NCBI GenBank assembly: GCA_964348695.1
Contig: CAYGDI010000013.1
Span: forward strand, 1-5,705
Origin: JACPYF01 sp964348695
GTDB taxonomy: Bacteria > Patescibacteriota > Saccharimonadia > Saccharimonadales > Saccharimonadaceae
Length of the DNA stretch: 5,705 nucleotides
Reading direction: 5' to 3'
A program made the translations under genes and the position numbers. Below, one piece after another: positions 1 to 5,705 of the stretch. The notes below the pieces were generated by a model. It was not told where the DNA came from, made no database searches, and worked only from the letters and a program-made list of their open reading frames with translations. Positions within the stretch are counted from its first letter, which is position 1. Each line of letters begins with the position of its first letter.

Positions 1-704
<704 letters not shown>

Positions 705-770
705 GGAAACCAATGCACCACAATTTTCTCAGCCGCGCGGTTTACAATCGCACGACTGACTTATTTACAC

Positions 771-799
771 CCTGTTTTATGACATTGTCAGAAAACAGG
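771..799 (-). other. 23S leader hairpin proximal to the rRNA
   Basis: CCTGTTTT (799-792) pairs with AAAACAGG (778-771). After a single mismatch, an inner TGAC/GTCA stem closes a three-base loop. It ends about 67 nt before the mature 23S 5' end and may be a processing site. Confidence 0.6.
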
Positions 800-811
800 T
801 TACCTAATTTC

Positions 812-843
812 GTACGTCATCGTCGGTTCAAGAGATGACGTAC
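812..843 (-). other. 23S leader hairpin with perfect 10-bp stem
   Basis: GTACGTCATC and GATGACGTAC form a perfect 10-bp stem around a 12-nt loop. It is not a tRNA T-arm despite a GGTTCAA string in the loop on the plus strand, because no acceptor or anticodon arms surround it. Confidence 0.6.
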
Positions 844-878
844 TGGTCTGCGACATTACTCATGCCACGCACCATTGG

Positions 879-925
879 CTGTCTGCACACACGAAAAGAC
901 CCACTTGGGTTACTGTGTGCGACAG
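879..925 (-). other. 23S leader hairpin with nested inner stem
   Basis: CTGTC-GCACACA pairs with TGTGTGC-GACAG (12 bp with one bulged base). A separate ACCC/GGGT hairpin with a 4-nt loop sits inside. This is one of three consecutive hairpins ahead of 23S rRNA. Confidence 0.6.
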
Positions 926-960
926 AATTTAGTTTTCAAAAATCGTTCGTTCGGTCGTGA

Positions 961-1033
961 CTGAATTTTCTGACTCTCTAAAGTTTTCGATCATCTTCGA
1001 CTTAAATTTTTTGTCGAATTTCGAACCATTCAG
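961..1033 (-). other. Nested AT-rich leader fold
   Basis: Three nested short stems are visible: CTGAAT/ATTCAG (1028-1033 with 961-966), TTCGA/TCGAA (1021-1025 with 986-990) and TTCGAC/GTCGAA (1013-1018 with 996-1001, 11-nt loop). Each stem is short and AT-rich, so the fold is plausible rather than certain. It lies directly after the leader terminator. Confidence 0.4.
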
Positions 1034-1039
1034 AGAAAC

Positions 1040-1061
1040 AAAAAACCGCTTTTCGCGGTTT
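1040..1061 (-). terminator. Intrinsic terminator inside the 23S leader
   Basis: On the minus strand AAACCGC pairs with GCGGTTT around a GAAAA loop and is followed by a run of six T overlapping the end of the stem, the classic Rho-independent form. It lies about 75 nt downstream of the strong promoter at 1144-1172 and about 340 nt before 23S rRNA. It therefore either attenuates the rRNA transcript or ends a separate short RNA of about 100 nt. It is not needed to end the upstream protein gene, which has its own terminator at 1178-1251. Confidence 0.7.
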
Positions 1062-1104
1062 AGAGATAACAACAAACCGGGGCGTTATCTCGTCCGCTTT
1101 TTTT
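1055..1104 (+). terminator. Overlapping hairpin: plus-strand terminator shape and possible antiterminator
   Basis: GAGATAAC (1063-1070) and GTTATCTC (1084-1091) form a perfect 8-bp stem. Beyond small internal loops, GCGG (1055-1058) pairs with CCGC (1094-1097), followed on the plus strand by seven T (1098-1104). Read on the plus strand this has the shape of an intrinsic terminator. Read on the minus strand, the outer GCGG/CCGC pairing uses the same CCGC (1058-1055) that the terminator at 1040-1061 needs, so the two outer stems exclude each other. The inner 8-bp stem fits both states. Its role is inferred. Confidence 0.5.
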
Positions 1105-1143
1105 GTATTAAGTTGATGGCTGTTTGCATAACTTAGTAGGACT

Positions 1144-1172
1144 AGTATAAGCGAGGGGTAAAATGCTGTCAA
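1144..1172 (-). promoter_or_regulatory. Near-consensus sigma70 promoter for the 23S transcript
   Basis: TTGACA (1172-1167) and TATACT (1149-1144) are separated by exactly 17 bp: a perfect -35 box and a five-of-six -10 box. Transcription would start at about A1137. The -35 box begins five bases after the T-run of the preceding terminator. This is the best promoter in the window and the right strength for an rRNA gene. No second convincing promoter is visible between the leader terminator and 23S. Confidence 0.85.
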
Positions 1173-1177
1173 CAAGC

Positions 1178-1251
1178 AAAAATCCCCTCAAATACCCTTG
1201 TCCACAGCCGTCTCCACGGACAGTGTTTCGAAGAGTATTTAAGAGGATTTT
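1178..1251 (-). terminator. Large composite terminator of the surface-protein gene
   Basis: The minus-strand arm AAAATCCTCTTAAATACTC (1251-1233) pairs along all 19 positions with the arm at 1197-1179, using three G-U wobbles, and the T-run continues to 1178. The 35-nt interior contains a further GTCC/GGAC hairpin. The wobbles would be A-C mismatches in a plus-strand transcript, so the structure belongs to minus-strand RNA. It starts 21 nt after the stop codon at 1273-1275. Its size and two-tier form match the terminator at 4836-4911. Confidence 0.75.
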
Positions 1252-1272
1252 GCTAGATTAATTTAGATAAAC

Positions 1273-4200
1273 TTAAACAAAGAGCCCAATGATCCACCTG
1301 AATATACCGAGAACAAACGAGCCGATAGCCACAAAGAATTTGGTTATTATTCCGCCGCCAGCATTCTGAGCTTGAGCAAGGTTTGATTCCCTATCATCTG
1401 CGGTCACAGTAAGGTTGAAACCAGCGCGAATGTAATCGTTAACTGCTCCGGAAGTAAACTCTTGGCGCCAGTTAGTACGAGACTGTCTTTGGGCTTCGGT
1501 CATGAATGCTTCATATGTAGGAGTCATGCCGAGACTATTCATATAAGTTTCAATCGTTCGGTTTGGATCAGGGTAGGTTCTCTGGTTTAGGTTTTGATTT
1601 TGATCCGGAAGGCGTTGTGTCCAGGTACCGCTAGTCACGGTGTTGAATGTGCCACCGTCAGCAATTTGGAACCAGCCGTTTAGATAGTTAGATTCATCTG
1701 AGGTCGAAACCGGACTGGTGCTGAAATATGAATTGTCATTCAACCCCGTAGCGCCAGTTGAAGGATTGACGGCGCATGCCACAAATCCCTTGTTTGGCTG
1801 CTGGAAACTGTTGTCTCGAACAGAAACGTTTTGTGAACCTGATCTAACGAACAAAGATATTGCACAAGCTTCGTCTCGATTCAAGTCCGACGGAGAAGGT
1901 TTAGACCAGTTGTAAACAATATTGTTGTAGACGTTAACGTTGGACATTGTTCCATTGTTCGATCCTTCACCACCAAATTTTAGTCCAAAAATATTTCCTG
2001 TTCCTGATTGATTATGAGCAACGATGTTGCTGCTGACTACCAGGTTGTCGATCAAGCTTGGGCCGCTCGGTGAAGCACTGTTGTTTTGCATCACGCCGCC
2101 CACCGCCAAACCAATTCCTCGTGGGTCCACAGCAGTGACGCCAGTGTGAATATCGTTTGAATTCAAAACAACGTTTCCTCTCATAAGTCCGCCTATAGCT
2201 ACTCCGCCCGGGTTCTGTGGATGACCGATCGAAAACCCTTCTGGTTCTTTCAGAAACAAATTATTTAGTATCTGTCCTCCCATTCGCAACTGAACTCCAC
2301 CAGATGCTCCTTCGGCAGTAATATTGTCTTTCACGGTAGTATTTCCCCAACCATAAGCGAGGTACATGTTGCGGTTAAACCCGTCAGCATGACTTCCTTG
2401 TATTTCGGCTTCGTCATACCAACCGTTGTGATACAGAACGTTGCCCTCGATCAGAACCCGTCCGCCCTTTGGGGGTTGCCCGGAACAAATTGTTGCGCCT
2501 GTGGTAAATGGTGGGTAATCGTGTCCGCCGTGAACAAAGATACCTTGAGCATGCGCTACCGTGTCATAAGAATAGGAAATTACGTTTCGACGAATATCGA
2601 TATTAGCAATATTTGAATAACATCTCGTATCACCAATTGGGTTGTTATTGGCATCTCTTATAATTCCACCGGAGATTGACGACTCAACAACGATACCGTG
2701 TCCATGACTAAAGTAATTATCCTCGATCAAAATATTTTCGTTTGCATACACAAGAGATACTCCGTGAGTTTCACCAGTAGTCGCCAAGGATTCATCGAAT
2801 TCTGAAGTATTCAGTGGATCTCGAGTATTACTATAAAATCTAATTCCAACAAGAGCGATATTTCTTTGGCCGGTCATTCGAAAACCAGTTCCAGCGGCAT
2901 CTCTTAGCATTGGTCTTTCTGGAGAACTTCCGTAAGAGGAAATGAGCATTCTTTCAGAAGCATTCCGGCCACTTTTTGTCCAAGTTCCAAACGCTGTAGT
3001 CCAGGTGTCACCGCGACGAAGTAGAAGCCAATCCGGGTAGCCATCTCGCATTAAATTCTTACCAGCAGCAATTGTCGCTTTCGGACCACACGAACCGCTC
3101 ACCGTGGCACAAAGACCGGTGTATGAATCGTTACCAATTGAACTCGAGACATAGATAATTTGAGTATCGGTACTTGGTGTAAAGCGTGTAAAGCCGTAGT
3201 TCGTATTTGTTTCCTGATAATTCGGACCGGAACAACCAAAGTCAGCAAAATCAGTTTGGCCGTCATTGTCGTTGTCGTTTCCGTCAGTACATTCTGTGTT
3301 GTCGCCACCAGATGTTGGAGGTGGGTCACCAGCGTTCAAAAGATCAATATTCACATCGTCGGTGCTAGTCAACAGAGAATCTGATGCAGACAAACGAAGC
3401 ACATATGAACCCGCGGTAGAAAACGAAGCGGTAGTAGACAAGGCCGAAGCATTTCCGAAATTTACTGTTCCAGGGCCACTGATCTTACTCCAGGTCTTGG
3501 TCAAGGTTGCTGGAGGGTTAGGCAAACCATCGTCTGTGGCTGTACCAGTCAAAGAAACTGAACTTGTAGGAAGAGTAATCGAGCGGTCAGACCCTGCGTT
3601 AACCACTGGTGGCTGATTTGAAGAACTTGTCGCTGGCAAAACTTCTACCATCATGTCGTCTGTGGCAACCAAAGAAGAATCGGTTGTGGTCAGTCTTAGT
3701 ACATACGAACCAGCTACCGATAAAGTAGCGGTGGTCGACAAAAGAGAAGCGTTTCCGAAAGCAACTGTCCCCGGGCCACTAACCCTGCTCCACGCATGAG
3801 TCATAGCCGCTGGAGGATTTGGCAGGTTGTCGTCTGTGGCAACACCAAGCAAAGTAATGGTGTTTACCGGAAGAGTGATACTTCTGTCTGCACCAGAGTT
3901 AATGACCGGTCTTTGATTCGTAACCGGTGGCGGACCGATATTTACAGTCACAGTTACTGATCGGCTCAGCTGAATACCAGTAGAATTTTGAGTACAGATA
4001 ATATTGTAAATAGTCGTAGCAATCGGGCTGACGTTAAGCGTGCCGTTTCGCGGACGTGATCCAGACCAGCCGCCACTTGAAGTACAGCTAGACATACGGG
4101 TGCTGTGCCATTCCAAAAGCGATTGCTGACCAGTCGAAGTGATTGTGCCTGGAGTCGCAGTGAAAGTTAGAGTTGGTGGGTTAGTTGTTCCACCACCTCC

Positions 4201-4737
4201 TCCGCCACCACCTCCCCCTCCTCCACCGCCATTACCAGGTCCGCCGCCGACTAGGCCGATAGGTGGCGCGTCATTTGAAACTGGAACAATTGCTGTTGGT
4301 GAAGTGCCGACCGTAGTATAAGTAGAGAAACTCGCCCTCGTTTTTGGTCCAAAGTAACCGATAGGTGGAGTGATGCCTAGAGATTTTTGATACGCAGAAA
4401 GAGCTAGTTTGGTCAGCGGACCAAATATTCCCTTCGGTATTCCGGGTAAACTTAGAAAGCCAAGGTCTATTAATCGCTGCTGAAGTACTGCAACATCAGC
4501 ACCCTTACTGTTTAGAGTTAGATCCCTATAAAATCCTGTAAATCCTACCGACTGAGTCGGTGGTGTTTGAGCAGAAATTTGAGCCTGGAGAGCAGCAACT
4601 TGGGCTCTCAAGGAGTTGAGGAGCAACAGCAAATCTGCCGTAGAAGACTGGGATTTTGTGGTATACGGAGCGAAAAGTAAGGACAGCGCCAAAGCCAAAC
4701 CGACAAAAACCGAGGCTGACTTTATTTTTTTTGACAT
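1273..4737 (-). CDS. Large secreted surface protein: PG-binding-like domain, Ig/PKD modules and right-handed beta-helix
   Basis: An 1154-residue modular envelope protein. Residues 1-30 form a signal peptide (KKIK then a hydrophobic core 9-24; no clear cleavage motif). Residues 33-57 are a Leu/Ala-rich, possibly coiled-coil segment. Residues 71-140 match peptidoglycan-binding domain 1 (DVAVLQQRLIDLGFL, GIFGPLTKLALSAYQ, GYFGPKTRA). Fourteen glycines follow (170-183), then an Ig-like domain at about 187-266 with Cys218 and Cys248, two PKD-like repeats (274-369, 374-469) and a calcium-loop motif CxDGNDNDNDGxxD ending in GC (483-502). From YVSSSIGNDS (529) to about 1000 is a right-handed parallel beta-helix with turn Asn at 674, 718, 766, 805, 826, 855, 904, 939 and 976. 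Residues 1060-1110 form a conserved-looking tail (NWRQEFTSGAVNDYIRAGF), and 1133-1154 a hydrophobic helix ending at the stop. It probably binds cell wall or an external glycan; no catalytic residues are evident, so lyase activity is not claimed. The ATG has only a weak GGA upstream, but the signal peptide fixes it. Confidence 0.9.
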   Translation of the reverse strand: MSKKIKSASVFVGLALALSLLFAPYTTKSQSSTADLLLLLNSLRAQVAALQAQISAQTPPTQSVGFTGFYRDLTLNSKGADVAVLQQRLIDLGFLSLPGIPKGIFGPLTKLALSAYQKSLGITPPIGYFGPKTRASFSTYTTVGTSPTAIVPVSNDAPPIGLVGGGPGNGGGGGGGGGGGGGGTTNPPTLTFTATPGTITSTGQQSLLEWHSTRMSSCTSSGGWSGSRPRNGTLNVSPIATTIYNIICTQNSTGIQLSRSVTVTVNIGPPPVTNQRPVINSGADRSITLPVNTITLLGVATDDNLPNPPAAMTHAWSRVSGPGTVAFGNASLLSTTATLSVAGSYVLRLTTTDSSLVATDDMMVEVLPATSSSNQPPVVNAGSDRSITLPTSSVSLTGTATDDGLPNPPATLTKTWSKISGPGTVNFGNASALSTTASFSTAGSYVLRLSASDSLLTSTDDVNIDLLNAGDPPPTSGGDNTECTDGNDNDNDGQTDFADFGCSGPNYQETNTNYGFTRFTPSTDTQIIYVSSSIGNDSYTGLCATVSGSCGPKATIAAGKNLMRDGYPDWLLLRRGDTWTTAFGTWTKSGRNASERMLISSYGSSPERPMLRDAAGTGFRMTGQRNIALVGIRFYSNTRDPLNTSEFDESLATTGETHGVSLVYANENILIEDNYFSHGHGIVVESSISGGIIRDANNNPIGDTRCYSNIANIDIRRNVISYSYDTVAHAQGIFVHGGHDYPPFTTGATICSGQPPKGGRVLIEGNVLYHNGWYDEAEIQGSHADGFNRNMYLAYGWGNTTVKDNITAEGASGGVQLRMGGQILNNLFLKEPEGFSIGHPQNPGGVAIGGLMRGNVVLNSNDIHTGVTAVDPRGIGLAVGGVMQNNSASPSGPSLIDNLVVSSNIVAHNQSGTGNIFGLKFGGEGSNNGTMSNVNVYNNIVYNWSKPSPSDLNRDEACAISLFVRSGSQNVSVRDNSFQQPNKGFVACAVNPSTGATGLNDNSYFSTSPVSTSDESNYLNGWFQIADGGTFNTVTSGTWTQRLPDQNQNLNQRTYPDPNRTIETYMNSLGMTPTYEAFMTEAQRQSRTNWRQEFTSGAVNDYIRAGFNLTVTADDRESNLAQAQNAGGGIITKFFVAIGSFVLGIFRWIIGLFV
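3331..3618 (-). repeat. PKD-like repeat, copy 2 (residues 374-469)
   Basis: This copy begins NQPPVVNAGSDRSITLP and repeats the TDDGLPNPPA, SGPGTVNFGNAS and AGSYVLRL blocks of copy 1 in the same order. It is followed by a short proline/glycine linker and then the Asp/Asn-rich calcium-loop motif. Confidence 0.8.
3631..3918 (-). repeat. PKD-like repeat, copy 1 (residues 274-369)
   Basis: This copy begins NQRPVINSGADRSITLP and contains ATDDxLPNPPA, W-S-x-x-SGPGTV-x-FGNAS, LSTTA and AGSYVLRL, the hallmarks of PKD/REJ-type extracellular modules. Copy 2 follows with a period of exactly 100 residues (300 nt). By eye the two share about 61 of 96 residues, indicating tandem duplication followed by divergence. 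Confidence 0.8.
4189..4230 (-). repeat. GGN trinucleotide tract encoding 14 consecutive glycines
   Basis: An uninterrupted run of GGN codons encodes Gly170-Gly183, between the peptidoglycan-binding-like domain and the Ig-like domain. The third bases vary, but the tract is close to a simple repeat. Gain or loss of units would keep the frame and change linker length. The plus-strand proline-rich open frame here is only its complement. Confidence 0.85.
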
Positions 4738-4756
4738 TGTTCCGATAAATTATTAA

Positions 4757-4799
4757 ATTTTATACCTTTAAGAGTACGTTAGAACAGAAGGTGGGTCAA
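4757..4799 (-). promoter_or_regulatory. Possible promoter of the surface-protein gene
   Basis: The gene follows a strong terminator, so it needs its own promoter between 4738 and 4835. Candidates are the -10-like TATAAAAT (4764-4757), which lacks a good -35 box at 17 bp, and TTGACC (4799-4794), which has only a poor TACTCT 17 bp downstream. The two do not form one well-spaced promoter, so the exact site is uncertain. Confidence 0.3.
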
Positions 4800-4835
4800 A
4801 GAATAAGTGTTGGCAGACCGACAAGCAAACAATAC

Positions 4836-4911
4836 AAAAAACCGCCCCACAGTTCGGGCTTCCGCATGGGCCAAAGGGCGCCCAAAGGAAGGTCGAACTG
4901 TGGGGCGGTTT
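4836..4911 (-). terminator. Large composite terminator of the membrane-protein gene
   Basis: A perfect 18-bp stem joins 4911-4894 to 4856-4839 (AAACCGCCCCACAGTTCG with its complement). Inside it are a CTTCC/GGAAG stem and a TGGGC/GCCCA stem with an 8-nt loop. The descending arm ends in six T on the minus strand, while the plus-strand side has only TTTCT. It therefore terminates minus-strand transcription, beginning 8 nt after the stop codon at 4919. It is unusually long for an intrinsic terminator. Confidence 0.85.
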
Positions 4912-4918
4912 CTAAAAC

Positions 4919-5609
4919 CTACTCCTTGTGAGAAATTTCCTGTCGAGTCTTTTCGATAAATCGAGCGGCTGCTTCCTGACCACCAAGGCCAAAAGCCAAA
5001 CCGATAGCGAGTGACAAAGCGACAACAACACCAGTGAAAATTGNNNNNNNNNNAGGTTGAAGCAATGTTTAGCTGGAATAATGCAGCCAAAACTGCAAAG
5101 ATCCAGATCGCCCATTTAGTAAAGCTACCGAGGAATCGAGCTGACTTGATTTCCGCAGTCTTTGCAGAAGTTGTAACAACTTTCTGCATCACATCGCCAA
5201 TAACTGCCGCAACCAAAAGGATAAGAACGGCAATAATGACCTGTGGCAAGTAGAACAAAACAACGCCTTGTAAGAAATCATTAACCTGAGTTAACTTGAG
5301 GACGTCTAGCGCCGCAACAAGGAAAACCAAGATAATGAACCATTTAATAAGGGCGCCAATGAAACTTCCTGAGTTCAGAGTAAGACCGCCACGAGCAAGA
5401 GCCTCTTCAACACCGGCCTTTCTAAGACCTTCGTCTACTCTTAGAGAACGAATGATCTGAGCAACGACACGGCCAATAAGAGCTCCAATCAACCAACCAA
5501 TAACCACAATCAGGATCGCAACGACCAATTGAGGCAAGAAAGAAATTACTCCGCCCCAAAGGTTTTGAAATGATCTTGAGAGAACATCTCCCCAGGTTTG
5601 TAACATCAT
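4919..5609 (-). CDS. Multi-helix membrane protein of the MscS-TM-helix type, interrupted by an assembly gap
   Basis: An integral membrane protein resembling the family with repeated conserved TM helices found in MscS-like small-conductance channels (Pfam TM_helix type), without the soluble MscS beta domain. The first 185 residues contain helices at about 22-49, 84-105, 116-138 and 162-180. After the N run, the frame that continues sensibly reads IFTGVVVALSLAIGLAFGLGGQEAA, then a charged tail RFIEKTRQEISHKE and TAG at 4921-4919. The total is about 225-235 residues. That glycine/alanine-rich last helix resembles a pore-lining helix. Naive translation through the ten Ns slips into a wrong frame that only stops at 4779; this is an artefact. 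Two adjacent ATGs (5609, 5606) are possible starts; the upstream AGG (5616-5614) lies 4 or 7 nt away, which favours the second. A role in ion flux or osmotic protection is inferred from the family only. Confidence 0.8.
5044..5053. other. Assembly gap (10 N) inside the membrane-protein gene
   Basis: Ten undetermined bases separate 185 codons plus one base from two bases plus 41 codons including the stop. With ten bases the frames disagree. An intact gene needs a gap whose true length is a multiple of three, so the Ns are a placeholder. Family resemblance suggests that a few residues are missing. Confidence 0.9.
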
Positions 5610-5653
5610 AATACCTAAAGTTAACTAATAATTTAAAAAACCCGACAATATAA

Positions 5654-5681
5654 ATTGTAGCACTAAGGCAATAAGTCCCAA
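5654..5681 (-). promoter_or_regulatory. Probable promoter of the membrane-protein gene
   Basis: TTGGGA (5681-5676, four of six to consensus) and TACAAT (5659-5654, five of six) are separated by 16 bp. They would start transcription about 35-40 nt before the ATG pair. The rest of 5610-5705 shows no gene. The leader between promoter and gene is AT-rich and includes a T-run. Confidence 0.5.
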
Positions 5682-5705
5682 ATGGACTATACCCACCCCT
5701 AACCC

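Larger units (their letters stand above)
705..1137 (-). other. Long structured 5' leader of the 23S rRNA transcript
   Basis: This gene-free stretch lies between the predicted start of transcription (about 1137) and the mature 23S 5' end (about 704). I find no 16S 3' end, no tRNA-like cloverleaf with a GGTTCGAATC-type T arm, and no plausible coding frame. It holds an intrinsic terminator with a competing hairpin (1040-1104), a nested AT-rich fold (961-1033) and three well-formed hairpins (879-925, 812-843, 771-799). A 17-nt segment at 942-926 (TTTTTGAAAACTAAATT) resembles the TTCTTTGAAAACT element in Firmicutes rRNA leaders and spacers, where it belongs to the boxA-type antitermination region. 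That resemblance is from memory and is weak evidence. Stacked hairpins immediately before 23S fit RNase processing sites. Confidence 0.65.

Noticed and set aside
812..843. Possible tRNA, because of a GGTTCAA string
   Set aside because: The string lies in the loop of a simple 10-bp hairpin, with no acceptor, D or anticodon arms around it.
705..1270. A 16S rRNA 3' end or a normal 16S-23S spacer with tRNAs
   Set aside because: No 16S 3'-terminal sequence and no tRNA is visible on either strand; the stretch is bounded by a protein-gene terminator and a promoter.
1718..3616. Several 65-116 residue frames overlapping the large gene on both strands
   Set aside because: They are shadows of the long minus-strand frame, which has consistent domain content from start to stop.
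4139..4321. Plus-strand frame encoding a long polyproline stretch
   Set aside because: It is the complement of the GGN glycine codons of the minus-strand surface protein.
1273..4737. Assigning pectate lyase or another named enzyme activity to the beta-helix
   Set aside because: A beta-helix alone does not show catalysis, and no recognisable active-site set was found.
4912..5253. Short frames on both strands crossing the N run
   Set aside because: They are out-of-frame or antisense readings of the membrane-protein gene created by the gap.
1273..5609. Alternative genetic code (UGA as glycine, seen in some CPR lineages)
   Set aside because: The long gene reads through with TGG for Trp and ordinary glycine codons, uses TAA or TAG stops and contains no in-frame TGA.
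5686..5705. Telomere-like G-rich repeat at the right edge
   Set aside because: GGGTTAGGGGTGGG on the minus strand is a single irregular G-rich string at a window end, not a repeat array.

Overview
The window looks like part of a small bacterial genome, most likely a Patescibacteria/CPR (Parcubacteria-like) lineage. That is inferred from protein style rather than proven. One gene encodes a large secreted protein with an N-terminal peptidoglycan-binding-like domain, Ig/PKD modules and a beta-helix. The other encodes a short membrane protein of the MscS-TM-helix type ending in a GLAFGLGGQEAA-like segment. Both styles are common in that group. Stops are TAA and TAG, and nothing suggests a changed genetic code.

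Everything supported lies on the minus strand, so transcription runs from high to low coordinates. Region by region in that direction: (1) about 5610-5705 is an upstream region with a plausible sigma70 promoter. (2) 4919-5609 is a multi-helix membrane protein gene, interrupted by a 10-N assembly gap that shifts the reading frame. It is followed within 8 nt by a large composite hairpin terminator. (3) 1273-4737 is an 1154-residue surface protein: signal peptide, short heptad-like segment, peptidoglycan-binding-like domain, polyglycine linker, Ig-like domain, two PKD-like repeats, calcium-loop motif, right-handed beta-helix and C-terminal hydrophobic helix. It is followed by a second large composite terminator. 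(4) 705-1172 holds a near-consensus promoter placed directly after that terminator, then a structured leader of about 430 nt containing an intrinsic terminator. (5) 1-704 is the 5' part of a 23S rRNA gene that runs off the left edge.

The most notable point is that the 23S rRNA gene is not preceded by 16S rRNA or by spacer tRNAs. It follows a protein gene and has its own strong promoter. Between that promoter and the rRNA lies a strong intrinsic terminator, overlapped by a second hairpin that competes for the same bases. This could be an attenuator on an unlinked 23S gene, or a separate short RNA gene. The two protein genes look like independent transcription units with no evident functional link to the rRNA, apart from both proteins being cell-envelope proteins.
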